The notes under the pieces were generated by a model. That model made no database searches. It was not told the DNA's origin and saw only the letters and a program-made list of their open reading frames with translations. The translations under genes and the position numbers were made by a program. DNA of 32,274 bases, taken from positions 1 through 32,274 of the forward strand of contig JABDGS010000043.1 of NCBI GenBank assembly GCA_013285915.1. The letters run 5' to 3'. Origin of the DNA: Bacteroidota bacterium. GTDB taxonomy: Bacteria; Bacteroidota; Bacteroidia; Chitinophagales; Chitinophagaceae. Shown here piece after piece: positions 1 to 7,263 of the stretch (its first letter is position 1; each line of letters opens with the position of its first letter).

Positions 1-1
1 T

Positions 2-1189
2 GAGATGATGAACTTTCCCGGCGTACTGTTTCACGATGCAGAAGTAATGGCCAAAATAGCTGCTGCCAAAGAACTAAACAAACCTGTTGACGGCCATGCA
101 CCCGGCCTGGTGGGTGAAAAGGCCAAACAATATATTGACGCCGGCATTAGTACCGACCACGAATGCTTTACCAAAGAAGAAGCCTTAAGCAAGCTGCAGT
201 ATGGCATGAAGATCATCATTCGTGAAGGCAGCGCAGCCAAAAACTTTGATGAACTGATTGATCTGCTGAACGATTACCCCGATCGTATCATGTTCTGCAG
301 TGACGATAAACATCCTGACAGCCTTGTTGCAGGCCATATTAACCAGCTTTGTGCAAGGGCCGCTATGAAGGAAATTGACACCTTTAAAATTCTGCAGGCC
401 GCGTGCGTAAACCCGGTGCTGCATTATGGCCTTAATGTTGGCCTGCTGCGCGTGGGTGACCCCGCCGATTTTATCGTGGTTGATAACCTGCGCGAATTTG
501 GCATTTTTCAAACCTATATAAACGGACAGCTTGTTGCCCAAAGCGGCCGGACTTTTATTGATTCGGTAGAAGCCGAACCAATCAACCACTTTAACTGCGA
601 CCCCATTGATGAACCCGATATTGAGGTACCGTTTAACGGCTTATCCCAAATGCCGGTTATTGAAGCCCTGGATGGCCAGCTTATTACCAACCGCCTGGTG
701 GCTGACGTAATTGTAACCAGCGGCCAAATTTTAAGTGACGAGGAAAACGACATACTTAAAATTGTGGTGGTTAACCGGTACAATAATGCCGCAGTTGCCA
801 AAGCCTTTATTAAAAATTTCAGGCTAAAGGGTGGCGCCATAGCCTCATCCGTTGCGCACGACAGCCACAATATTATTGCTGTAGGCGTTGAGGACGAAAA
901 CATAGTAAAGGCCGTTAACCTTATTATACAGGAAAAAGGGGGCATAAGCTGTGTTAGCGATGCTGATGCAAAATACCTGCCCCTGCCTGTTGCCGGCCTT
1001 ATGAGCACGCACGACGGCTACAAAGTTGCCGAGGCCTACACCGAACTTGATGCTATGGCTAAAGAACTTGGTTGCACACTCTCTTCCCCGTTTATGACAC
1101 TTAGTTTTATGGCCCTGCTGGTAATACCCCACCTTAAACTAAGCGACCTTGGCCTTTTTGACGGCGATAGCTTTAGCTTGATATCATAG
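2..1189 (+). CDS. ade: Adenine deaminase, 5'-truncated by window edge
   Basis: Hydrolyses adenine to hypoxanthine and ammonia in purine salvage, in the cytoplasm. The frame is open from base 2 and reads E-M-M-N-F-P-G-V straight away, a typical internal stretch of the family, so the true start lies upstream. Family full length is around 540-600 residues, so roughly the first third is missing, including the first metal-binding histidines. Visible parts are the rest of the amidohydrolase barrel (VDGHAPG near residue 28, TDHECF near 50, [10 protein letters not shown] near 97) and then the C-terminal adenine deaminase domain from about residue 215, with [26 protein letters not shown] and CSDD carry the metal and catalytic residues in this family. 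The stop codon falls inside a word-repeat block. The family assignment is firm. Isofunctional drift within amidohydrolases is the only alternative. Confidence 0.93.
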   Translation, partial: EMMNFPGVLFHDAEVMAKIAAAKELNKPVDGHAPGLVGEKAKQYIDAGISTDHECFTKEEALSKLQYGMKIIIREGSAAKNFDELIDLLNDYPDRIMFCSDDKHPDSLVAGHINQLCARAAMKEIDTFKILQAACVNPVLHYGLNVGLLRVGDPADFIVVDNLREFGIFQTYINGQLVAQSGRTFIDSVEAEPINHFNCDPIDEPDIEVPFNGLSQMPVIEALDGQLITNRLVADVIVTSGQILSDEENDILKIVVVNRYNNAAVAKAFIKNFRLKGGAIASSVAHDSHNIIAVGVEDENIVKAVNLIIQEKGGISCVSDADAKYLPLPVAGLMSTHDGYKVAEAYTELDAMAKELGCTLSSPFMTLSFMALLVIPHLKLSDLGLFDGDSFSLIS

Positions 1190-1350
1190 TCACTAAGTCA
1201 TTGGTCAATAGTCATTGGAATGCTGCACGGAATATACCAGGATGTCAAGCTATTTTCAACCAAAGCAAGCGTTTATCCAAAAATCTTCTCAACCCCTTAA
1301 TGACGAATGACGCTTCGACCTAATGACCCAGTGACAAATGACCTAATGAC
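1187..1350. repeat. Intergenic inverted word-repeat block (GTCATT / AATGAC)
   Basis: The left edge carries GTCATT words (at 1197-1202 and 1211-1216, with related GGTCA and AGTCAC). The right edge carries the reverse-complement word TAATGAC at 1298, 1321 and 1344, exactly 23 bases apart, with further AATGAC words between them. The two edges therefore form a loose inverted repeat about 160 bp long, which also covers the ade stop codon. No protein is evident. It could be a transcript-end structure for the converging ade and lipoprotein genes, or a relic of a mobile repeat. Function is unknown. Confidence 0.6.
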
Positions 1351-1355
1351 GAGGA

Positions 1356-1787
1356 TCATTTCTTCGTGCTATCCACCAAAGCCGTTGCGCTCATTATACT
1401 CAGTGCAATGCTGTCTGTCTCTTTTGGTAGCTTATAGTGCGCTCTGTAGCCTGCCGAAGCGCCCGGTTTAATAAGGTCGTCAACAATATCTTCATGCTCT
1501 TCAACCCTGTTGCCGTTTTTGTCGAAGCAAAGCATTTTAATACGCACATCCTTATAGCTGCACACGCTTGCAATATTGGTAACCGTGCCCTTTACAATAG
1601 TTTGCCGGCCAATGCCAAAAAGCGCTTTTTTATCATATTCAGTAATGGTTAAAAAGCCCTGCGGGTTATCTTTCTCCCTTTCCGCCAGCGATTTTTTTGT
1701 TTGCAGGTAACCTTTATCGCCAGCCTTGTCTTTGCCCTTGCAGGCAACTATTAAAACTAATACAACCAAAAGCCAGTACGTACGCAT
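1356..1787 (-). CDS. Small lipoprotein with FxLYD-like beta domain
   Basis: Unknown function, probably anchored in the cell envelope. I chose the ATG at 1785-1787 because the protein then begins MRTYWLLVVLVLIVAC, a short charged start, a hydrophobic core and a lipobox I-V-A-C with Cys16 as the lipidation site. A longer in-frame start at 1934 would put an unconvincing 49-residue extension before this signal and would run through the hairpin at 1849-1873. The mature part is about 127 residues. Residues 60-140 (KGTVTN, VRIKMLCFDKNG, IKPGASAGY) look like the beta-sandwich FxLYD type found in secreted proteins that describe 'change in interaction' domains. It converges with ade and has no obvious operon partner. 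Lipoprotein status is well supported. The domain assignment is tentative. Confidence 0.7.
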   Translation of the reverse strand: MRTYWLLVVLVLIVACKGKDKAGDKGYLQTKKSLAEREKDNPQGFLTITEYDKKALFGIGRQTIVKGTVTNIASVCSYKDVRIKMLCFDKNGNRVEEHEDIVDDLIKPGASAGYRAHYKLPKETDSIALSIMSATALVDSTKK

Positions 1788-1848
1788 AATATAAGCGGGT
1801 TTTTGTTTTTTAATAAGTAGGGAAGTGCTATGGTTTGTCTTCTTTCGC

Positions 1849-1873
1849 CACGGTTCGTGTCCCACGAACCGTG
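1849..1873. repeat. Perfect 11-bp inverted repeat, 3-base loop
   Basis: CACGGTTCGTG is followed after TCC by its exact reverse complement CACGAACCGTG. A GC-rich 11-bp stem with a triloop would be very stable in RNA or as a cruciform. It lies just upstream of the chosen lipoprotein start, on the leader side. No T-run follows on either strand, so it is not a standard intrinsic terminator. Compactness and symmetry resemble REP/BIME-type elements. Confidence 0.75.
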
Positions 1874-2422
1874 ATAGCCACGCACAAACCAAATTGCTCA
1901 ACAATTTTACATAACTTCTTACACATTTACCCACGCAAAAATTAAAATAATATTGTGCCGCGATGGCCTTTTCTATCTTCTGGGCTCCGCTTGATGTAAA
2001 CCTTATCCTCGCAATCTTAAAATCTTATAAAATCGTGGTTCAGACAAACAAAAAAGCATCCAAATCACACACAAACGCAGCCATTTTGTAGCCAATCCAT
2101 GCCACTTTAAAAACGCTAACTAATTCATTATCTGTAATTTATGTTTCAAATAGCCTCATATTACAATTATTAATATACCAAGCCTTCGTGGCCTTCTCCG
2201 CCGCCTTTTCCAACTTTAAACCTGGAACTTCAAACTGCAAATTTTCTTTTACCGATATCATAACCTAATCTTCTATTTGCCATAGATAATTAACCATAAA
2301 TCCTGGACCTCCTGCCCTTTTAAAACTCAAACCTTTAACCGGGAACTTTATCCTTTGCATCCCCTATTATTCATTTCGTACCTCGTACTTTGTACATCTT
2401 ATCTTTCCCTATACTTCTATAT

Positions 2423-2475
2423 AACTTGAATTTTTACATTTGAAAATCAACGGTTTAAAAATTCAAGTTTTTTTT
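2423..2475 (+). repeat. 13-bp inverted repeat followed by T-run
   Basis: AACTTGAATTTTT (2423-2435) and AAAAATTCAAGTT (2457-2469) are exact reverse complements separated by 21 bases. The right arm runs into eight T's (2468-2475). This resembles a long-looped intrinsic terminator on the plus strand, but no plus-strand gene ends nearby, so it may instead close an unannotated transcript or serve as a protein-binding dyad. Confidence 0.45.
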
Positions 2476-2629
2476 ATTAAAACATAATGCGCAGCAGTAT
2501 CTAAATACTATATATAAAAAGTGCTGTTTTGTCCGCATAAAATAGCTTTTTTTTCAAAGTTTTTTTTGCACATATCCTCACCTGCTCAAATCGCGGGTTA
2601 TCGTTCAAAAAAATTACAGTCAAAATAAA

Positions 2630-2661
2630 TTTGGCTAATTATACCGAACGGTATAATTTTG
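2630..2661 (+). promoter_or_regulatory. tetR promoter with embedded palindromic operator
   Basis: TTTG at 2630-2633, a 20-base spacer and TAATTTTG at 2654-2661 match the Bacteroidota housekeeping promoter pattern (TTTG / TAnnTTTG) almost ideally. A dyad with 10-base arms AATTATACCG and CGGTATAATT around a central AA occupies 2637-2658, filling the spacer and overlapping the -7 element. Binding here would block RNA polymerase, so the TetR-family protein encoded 22 bases downstream very probably represses its own gene. The same core recurs at 3288 and 4800. Confidence 0.85.
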
Positions 2662-2682
2662 TATTGTATTAGTAAAACAAAC

Positions 2683-3270
2683 ATGAGCAAGGCAGAAAAA
2701 ACACGCGCATTTATAGTGGAAAAAACCGCCCCCATTTTTAATATGAAGGGCTATGCCGGCACATCGTTAACTGATATGACCGAGGCTACCGGCCTTACAA
2801 AGGGCAGCATTTATGGCAATTTTGAGAATAAAGATGAAGTTGCCCTGGCCGCTTTTGATCATAACCTGCAAAAAGTAAAAAGCATAATAAAGGCCGAGAT
2901 GGATAAACGGGCAATCTGTAAAGAAAAGTTGCTGGTTTATGTGCATGTATACGATAATTTTTTACATTACCCTTTTCCTGAAGGGGGATGCCCGGTTTTG
3001 AATACCGCTATTGACGCCGATGACACACACCCGCTTTTACGAAAAAAAGTAGTTGATGCAATTATTGGCTGGAAGGATGTTATTATTAAACTGGTTGAAA
3101 AAGGCATTGCGTCAAAAGAGTTTGGCGATGGCTTAAATGCTGAACAGGTGGCGCTTACGCTTATTGCGATGATAGAAGGCGGTATAATGATAAGTAAGGT
3201 TACAGGTAAGGTGCATTACCGCAAAGCAGTTATGCAAAGTGTTGCAGATTATATAACCGGGTTGAAATAA
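2683..3270 (+). CDS. TetR/AcrR family transcriptional repressor
   Basis: DNA-binding repressor, 195 residues, a usual TetR length. The N-terminal helix-turn-helix domain spans about residues 5-55, with F-N-M-K-G-Y-A-G-T-S-L, then TEATGLTKGSIYGNFENKDE, the classic TetR recognition-helix signature. The C-terminal two thirds form the helical ligand-binding domain and contain CP-VLNTAIDADDTHP near residues 103-117. I chose ATG 2683 because it follows the promoter's expected start site; an upstream TTG at 2659 overlaps the -7 element and is unlikely. It heads a cassette with a thioesterase, an SDR enzyme and a DHA2 efflux pump. Three palindromes with core TATACC-N4-GGTATA lie before tetR, the thioesterase and the pump, which points to autorepression and control of the pump. 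The ligand is unknown. Confidence 0.92.
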   Translation: MSKAEKTRAFIVEKTAPIFNMKGYAGTSLTDMTEATGLTKGSIYGNFENKDEVALAAFDHNLQKVKSIIKAEMDKRAICKEKLLVYVHVYDNFLHYPFPEGGCPVLNTAIDADDTHPLLRKKVVDAIIGWKDVIIKLVEKGIASKEFGDGLNAEQVALTLIAMIEGGIMISKVTGKVHYRKAVMQSVADYITGLK

Positions 3271-3287
3271 AAATTTTTCACCTAAAA

Positions 3288-3303
3288 TATACCAATTGGT
3301 ATA
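3288..3303. promoter_or_regulatory. TetR-type operator before thioesterase gene
   Basis: TATACCAATTGGTATA is a perfect 16-base palindrome. It ends 4 bases before the thioesterase ATG and starts 17 bases after the tetR stop. Its outer halves TATACC and GGTATA are the same as in the operators at 2637-2658 and 4800-4815; only the four central bases differ. Occupancy here would cover the ribosome-loading region of the DNA or a start site just upstream. Confidence 0.78.
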
Positions 3304-3307
3304 AATA

Positions 3308-3817
3308 ATGAAGCCATTACAAAGAGAAAGAACATTTACATGGGAAGATCCCGCATCCTCTGCAACCAAAGCCTTACAACTAAGCGGGCTTGATTTTTTA
3401 CAGGCCATTGCAAATGGCGAGATAGCGGTGCCGCCTATATTAAAAACGCTTGATATTTCCGTTGGCAGCCCGCAAAATGGTGGCATTACATTCAGCTTCT
3501 ACCCGCAGGAGTTTCATTATAATCCAATAGGCATGGTGCATGGCGGGGTAATAAGCACCATTCTTGATTCTGCCATGGGTTGCACACTGCATGCTACCCT
3601 GCCGGCTGGCACAGGTTACACAACAGTTGAGCTGAAAGTAAATTTTTTAAAGGCCGTAAGTATTAAAAACGGGTTGCTTACCGCAACCGGCCGGGTAATA
3701 CAAAGCGGCAGCAGGATAGCCTTAACCGAGGCGCAGCTTACCGGCGCGGATGGCGCCATTTATGCACATGCTACAAGCACTTGCTTAATAATAAAGCGCG
3801 ATTTATCACTTGCTTAA
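3308..3817 (+). CDS. PaaI-family hotdog thioesterase
   Basis: Predicted acyl-CoA thioesterase with a single hotdog fold, 169 residues, cytoplasmic. The diagnostic stretch is H-Y-N-P-I-G-M-V-H-G-G-V-I-S-T-I-L-D-S-A-M-G near residues 74-95: in PaaI-type enzymes the HGG turn leads into the central helix, and the nearby Asp is a usual catalytic residue. A strand with TTVELKVNFLKAV follows near 111. The N-terminal 50 residues are an extension before the hotdog core. It sits 37 bases after tetR with an operator between them, so it is likely part of the TetR regulon. A thioesterase in an efflux cassette suggests that the inducer or toxin may be an aromatic or acyl compound, which is inference only. 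Confidence 0.85.
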   Translation: MKPLQRERTFTWEDPASSATKALQLSGLDFLQAIANGEIAVPPILKTLDISVGSPQNGGITFSFYPQEFHYNPIGMVHGGVISTILDSAMGCTLHATLPAGTGYTTVELKVNFLKAVSIKNGLLTATGRVIQSGSRIALTEAQLTGADGAIYAHATSTCLIIKRDLSLA

Positions 3818-3882
3818 AATTCTTGCAGAAGTATCTTCAATTGACCCTGGCTTTAGATCGAAAAAATACAACGTTCACAGGT

Positions 3883-3925
3883 AAAACTCCGTGGGACTCT
3901 GTGAAAAACTCGGTGGCACTCTGTG
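3883..3925. repeat. Tandem 21-bp intergenic repeat, two copies
   Basis: Two 21-base units, 3883-3903 and 3905-3925, differ at only two positions. Both contain the words AAAACTC, GTGG and ACTCTGTG. They lie between the thioesterase stop and the SDR start and encode nothing evident. The nearly exact copy and the 22-base period exclude chance similarity, but the function is unknown. Confidence 0.7.
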
Positions 3926-4021
3926 TCCTGAGTTGTTAATTTCTTAACTAAATAACATTGACTTTACCGAAGGTACCAACAGCCTCTAACAATATTTTTT
4001 CATCATTTTAAAATACATATT

Positions 4022-4774
4022 ATGAACACTACAAACAATACCGTTCTTATAACAGGCGGCAGCGCAGGTATAGGCTTTGAAATTGCAAAGCTGTTTACAG
4101 AAAACGGCAACCATGTTATTATTACGGGCAGGAATAAAGAGCGCCTGCAAGAGGCAGCGGCCCGGTTGCAGAATGTTACCGCCATACCATTTGATGTTAC
4201 AAGCGAAGCAGATGTTGAGGCCCTTGCCCAAAGGATAGAAAAAGAGTTTCCTTCACTAAATATCCTTGTTAATAATGCCGGCCGCGCGTTTTTTTACAAG
4301 CTTGATGAGCAAAATAATGCTGCCACAAAAGCTGCTGATGAAATGCTTACAAATTACATTTCAGTAGTAAGGCTTACCGAAAAGCTGCTGCCTGTATTAC
4401 AAAAGCAAGATGAAGCTGCCATCGTGAACGTATCGTCAATTGTGGCTATTGCAGGCAGGCACACTATGGCAACTTACGCCGCCAGCAAGGCAGCGCTGCA
4501 CTCATACACAAACTCGTTAAGAATTGCCCTGGCGCAAACGGGCAATGTAAAAGTGTTTGAACTTATGCCCCCGCTTGTAAATACTGAATTAAGCAGGGAA
4601 ATTGGCGGCGCACGCGGTATACCGCCTTCTGAAGTAGCATCCGATCTTTTGCATAGCATTCAAAACGATATTTACGAGATACATACGGGCAACACCGCAG
4701 ACCTGTACAGCTTATTTCTTTCTTCGCCTGCTGAAGCTTTAAAACGTATGAACCTTGAAGCAACACCGGCCTGA
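4022..4774 (+). CDS. SDR family NAD(P)-dependent oxidoreductase (DltE-like)
   Basis: Short-chain dehydrogenase/reductase with a Rossmann fold, 250 residues, the family's standard length. The cofactor loop TGGSAGIG is at residues 11-18, NNAG at 84-87, and the catalytic set is Ser138/139, Tyr152 and Lys156 in the order S...Y-x-x-x-K. TGR at 35-37 follows the second strand, a position that often favours NADP. The DFDVT-like acidic motif appears as PFDVTSEADVEAL near 56. The C-terminal part resembles DltE/YdfG-type members. It lies between the thioesterase and the efflux pump, on the same strand, so it may be co-regulated, although I see only a degenerate operator-like string at 3964-3976 before it. 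The substrate cannot be told from sequence. Confidence 0.9.
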   Translation: MNTTNNTVLITGGSAGIGFEIAKLFTENGNHVIITGRNKERLQEAAARLQNVTAIPFDVTSEADVEALAQRIEKEFPSLNILVNNAGRAFFYKLDEQNNAATKAADEMLTNYISVVRLTEKLLPVLQKQDEAAIVNVSSIVAIAGRHTMATYAASKAALHSYTNSLRIALAQTGNVKVFELMPPLVNTELSREIGGARGIPPSEVASDLLHSIQNDIYEIHTGNTADLYSLFLSSPAEALKRMNLEATPA

Positions 4775-4799
4775 GTATGAGGTTTTTTTTGAAACAAAA

Positions 4800-4815
4800 T
4801 ATACCGTTCGGTATA
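4800..4815. promoter_or_regulatory. TetR-type operator before efflux pump gene
   Basis: TATACCGTTCGGTATA has 7-base arms TATACCG and CGGTATA around TT, the same core as the tetR site read from the other strand. It ends 4 bases before the pump's ATG at 4820. A TTTG at 4788-4791 stands 20 bases before TATAATAT (4812-4819), a weaker promoter match that the operator would cover. If this promoter is used, transcription would begin close to 4826 and the ATG at 4838 could be the start. Confidence 0.8.
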
Positions 4816-4819
4816 ATAT

Positions 4820-6361
4820 ATGAGAAGAAATATATTGATGCTAACCGTTATTGCGGCTGCTGTAATGGAACTTATAGATACATCGATAGTAAACGTTGCT
4901 TTATCGCACATGAGTGGTAACCTCGGCGCTACGCTTGAAGATACATCGTGGGTTATTACATCCTATGCAATCGCCAACGTAATTATCATACCCATCACCA
5001 GTTTTCTTTCTGCAAAGCTGGGCAGGCGTAATTATTATATTGGCTCTGTTATAATGTTTACATTCTTTTCATTTATGTGCGGGCAGGCTACCGGTATTTG
5101 GATGCTGGTAGCCTTTCGTTTTTTACAGGGCATAGGCGGCGGCGCATTGCTGTCTGTATCACAGGCGGTAGTGTTTGAATTGTTTCCGCGCGAAAAACAA
5201 AACGTTGCAAGTGCACTGTTTGGTGTTGGCGTTTTTGTAGGCCCTACTATTGGCCCTACGCTGGGTGGCTTTATTACCGAGTATTTTTCGTGGCCCTGGA
5301 TATTTTATATAAACATCCCTATTGGCGTAACGGTAGCCGTAATTTGTTATATGCTGCTGGGCGAGCCGGTGATTAAACAAAAAGTGGGCAAGGTAGACTG
5401 GCCAGGAATATTGTTGCTGGCGGTTGGCATAAGCGCCTTGCAAATTGTGCTGGAACGCGGCGAAGCCGAAGACTGGTTTCAAACAAATTATATTACCTGG
5501 CTAACAGGCATTGCAATTATGGGGCTGTTTCTTTTTATTTGGCGCGAGCTTACAACGCCGCACCCGGTAGTAAATCTGCACGTATTAAAAAGCCGTAACC
5601 TTAGCATTGCAGCTGCCCTAACATTTGTTTCGGGTATGGGTATATTCAGCTCCGTTTTTTTAACCCCCATATTCGCACAGCGGTTACTAAATTTCACACC
5701 CACACAAACAGGCTTGTTATTGTTACCGGGTGCCTGTCTTGCAATTGGAGGGCTAATAATATCTGCAAGGTTGTTGCAGAAAGGTGTTTCACCGCTGGTC
5801 ATGATAGTTACAGGCATATGTCTTTTCGTACTGTTCAGTATTCAAATGTCATGTCTTAACCTTAATGCAGGCAGGGTAAATATAATTATACCGCTTATAT
5901 GGCGTGGCGTTGGCCTTGCTATTGTTACTGTACCGCTAACCACATTGGCAGTCTCATCATTACAACCAAAAGATATGCCCCAGGGTGCTGCACTTAATAA
6001 CATGATGCGGCAGTTGGGCGGTTCTTCCGGCATTGCCGTAGTAAATACTTATGTTGCCAACCGCAATGCGGTGCATCGTAATAACCTGGTTTCTAATTTA
6101 ACTGTTGATAACCCGCTTACCGTGCAACGCCTTGCTGGGTACACGGGGTATTTTACCCACGCTGGTGCAGGTATTGGTGCCGCACATGATAAGGCCCTGA
6201 AGCTTTTAGACAATGTTGTTACACGGCAATGCAACCTGCTAAGCTATACTGATGCCTATCTGCTGGTGGGCTGTATTTTTATTGGCGCTTTACCGCTGCT
6301 GCTGTTATCAAAACGCAGGAAAAAGGCTGCTAAAGTACAGGTGGTTTTAGATAGTCATTAG
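4820..6361 (+). CDS. DHA2-type MFS multidrug efflux transporter, 14 TM
   Basis: Proton-driven drug exporter of the EmrB/QacA type in the inner membrane, 513 residues, with about 14 hydrophobic helices. Helix 1 carries the DHA2 hallmark E-L-I-D-T-S-I-V-N-V-A-L near residues 17-28. Motif A follows as F-L-S-A-K-L-G-R-R-N near 61-70, and motif C-like glycine/proline helix G-V-G-V-F-V-G-P-T-I-G-P near 135-146. A long polar loop between helices 13 and 14 (about 425-475) is common in the family. ATG 4820 supplies positive charges (MRRN) before helix 1; ATG 4838 is an alternative that fits the promoter spacing. A palindromic operator abuts the start, so the local TetR protein probably represses it. 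No EmrA-like fusion protein or outer-membrane factor is present nearby. Its stop overlaps that of the next, convergent gene. Confidence 0.93.
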   Translation: MRRNILMLTVIAAAVMELIDTSIVNVALSHMSGNLGATLEDTSWVITSYAIANVIIIPITSFLSAKLGRRNYYIGSVIMFTFFSFMCGQATGIWMLVAFRFLQGIGGGALLSVSQAVVFELFPREKQNVASALFGVGVFVGPTIGPTLGGFITEYFSWPWIFYINIPIGVTVAVICYMLLGEPVIKQKVGKVDWPGILLLAVGISALQIVLERGEAEDWFQTNYITWLTGIAIMGLFLFIWRELTTPHPVVNLHVLKSRNLSIAAALTFVSGMGIFSSVFLTPIFAQRLLNFTPTQTGLLLLPGACLAIGGLIISARLLQKGVSPLVMIVTGICLFVLFSIQMSCLNLNAGRVNIIIPLIWRGVGLAIVTVPLTTLAVSSLQPKDMPQGAALNNMMRQLGGSSGIAVVNTYVANRNAVHRNNLVSNLTVDNPLTVQRLAGYTGYFTHAGAGIGAAHDKALKLLDNVVTRQCNLLSYTDAYLLVGCIFIGALPLLLLSKRRKKAAKVQVVLDSH

Positions 6362-6846
6362 GCGCTTATAACAAACCCTGATAACGGCGGATAATACATC
6401 AGTTTCTTCCAGTCAATAGCAATTATTCTTTCTAAAATATCCTTCAATTCAGGTAAAGATGAGGGCTTTATTACATACAAGTTGCTTCCCTCCCTATAGC
6501 AAAACTGGATATTATTCATATCCCGAAGGGAGGAATAAACAATAACCGGCAAAGTATCGTATCTTGAATTTGCGCGTATTTCCTTTATGCAGGTGCGGCC
6601 GTCTTTACACGGCATTAAAAGATCAAGAAAAAGAAGGTCAGGCACGCTTTCATCAAGCAATTTCAGCAATATATCACCGTTTTCTGCCCTCGTAAGCATA
6701 ACAGGCACCGCTAATTCTTTAATGGCCAATGAAAAAATAAAAAAATCATCGTCGTCATCCTCAGCCAGCAGAATATTCGTGGGGTCTTTAAGCGCTGCTC
6801 CCATAGTGGTATTTTTTCGTAGTAGTTGGTTAATATTATTTTGCAA
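6358..6846 (-). CDS. Stand-alone CheY-like response regulator
   Basis: Single receiver domain, 162 residues, with no output domain. The acidic pocket is D-D-D-D-D at 30-34, the phospho-acceptor is Asp75 in L-L-F-L-D-L-L-M-P, and the conserved Lys lies in Y-V-I-K-P-S-S near 130. The motif D-L-x-M-P-x-x-D-G resembles Rcp1-type regulators that are phosphorylated by hybrid or membrane kinases. The first 20 residues are extra, so an internal start at Met15 is possible. No histidine kinase is adjacent on this strand. The two orphan membrane kinases at 10.1 and 11.6 kb are the nearest candidates, which is inference only. Its stop codon overlaps the efflux pump stop by four bases (convergent). Confidence 0.88.
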   Translation of the reverse strand: MQNNINQLLRKNTTMGAALKDPTNILLAEDDDDDFFIFSLAIKELAVPVMLTRAENGDILLKLLDESVPDLLFLDLLMPCKDGRTCIKEIRANSRYDTLPVIVYSSLRDMNNIQFCYREGSNLYVIKPSSLPELKDILERIIAIDWKKLMYYPPLSGFVISA

Positions 6847-6898
6847 TTTTACGGCTTTATTTAATAAAGCCTCATCGTAAAAACATATTTTGTGGTTT

Positions 6899-7246
6899 TT
6901 ATAGCAACCACTTACCCTTGTTTAATCTCAGCCTGTTCACTGTCCTTTTTACTAAAACAATACCTTCCTGTAATACCAGGTCAAAACTATCCCTGCAGCT
7001 CATAAGCATATTGCGTTTAATACAGGAACAACTTAAATTGCCAATTGTTGTGTGTACCTCGCCGAAATTTCGCAGCCCATTGAAAATCATTAAGTCATGG
7101 GCGTAATTACCCTCAATCCCCTTGGCAAACTGGTGCACAATTGTTGCATTAAAAGCCGGGGTCAACTGTACCTGGGTATAATAAATACCCTGCAACCGAA
7201 AGAATTTTGTGGTTTGCAAATTCTGCATAGTTTTACCATTCACCAT
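6899..7246 (-). CDS. Hypothetical protein, 115 aa
   Basis: I do not recognise this protein. The frame is open for 115 codons, with codon usage that looks natural for the neighbouring genes and an in-frame TGA just upstream of the ATG at 7246; Met7 (7228) is an alternative start. It contains no membrane segment or signal peptide. Features include a mixed alpha/beta pattern, a C-S-C-I-K-R motif near 74 and a basic tail (RTVNRLRLNKGKWLL). It lies divergent to the sugar transporter with only 17 bases between the starts, which leaves no room for separate promoters, and this lowers confidence. It would follow in the same direction as the response regulator downstream. Confidence 0.42.
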   Translation of the reverse strand: MVNGKTMQNLQTTKFFRLQGIYYTQVQLTPAFNATIVHQFAKGIEGNYAHDLMIFNGLRNFGEVHTTIGNLSCSCIKRNMLMSCRDSFDLVLQEGIVLVKRTVNRLRLNKGKWLL

Positions 7247-7263
7247 AACGCCAAAGCCCCATC

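Larger units (their letters stand above)
1788..2682. other. Gene-poor 895-bp intergenic region
   Basis: I find no convincing protein or RNA gene here on either strand. It holds a perfect short hairpin (1849-1873), an AT-rich stem with 13-bp arms (2423-2469), and stretches of repeated short words: CTTAAAATCTTATAAAATCG near 2017, AACTTTAAACCTGGAACTTC near 2214 echoed by CAAACCTTTAACCGGGAACT near 2329, and CGTACCTCGTACTTTGTAC near 2378. Poly-T tracts occur at 2549-2556 and 2563-2570. The right end holds the tetR promoter and operator. An undetected small RNA between 2400 and 2600 is possible but not demonstrable by eye. Confidence 0.6.

Noticed and set aside
1298..1350. Possible mini CRISPR array (three repeats at 23-base spacing)
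   Set aside because: Repeats are only 7-10 bases, the spacers share words with the repeats, and no cas gene is present in the window.
1849..1873. tRNA T-arm-like GGTTCG string
   Set aside because: No acceptor, D or anticodon stem can be drawn around it; it is a simple inverted repeat.
1788..1934. Longer start for the lipoprotein gene (192 aa)
   Set aside because: It would bury the lipobox signal peptide 49 residues inside and read through a hairpin; the ATG at 1787 is far more convincing.
3964..3976. Degenerate TetR operator before the SDR gene (TTTACCGAAGGTAC)
   Set aside because: It lacks one base of the N4 centre and the outer halves are imperfect, so it is not listed as an operator.
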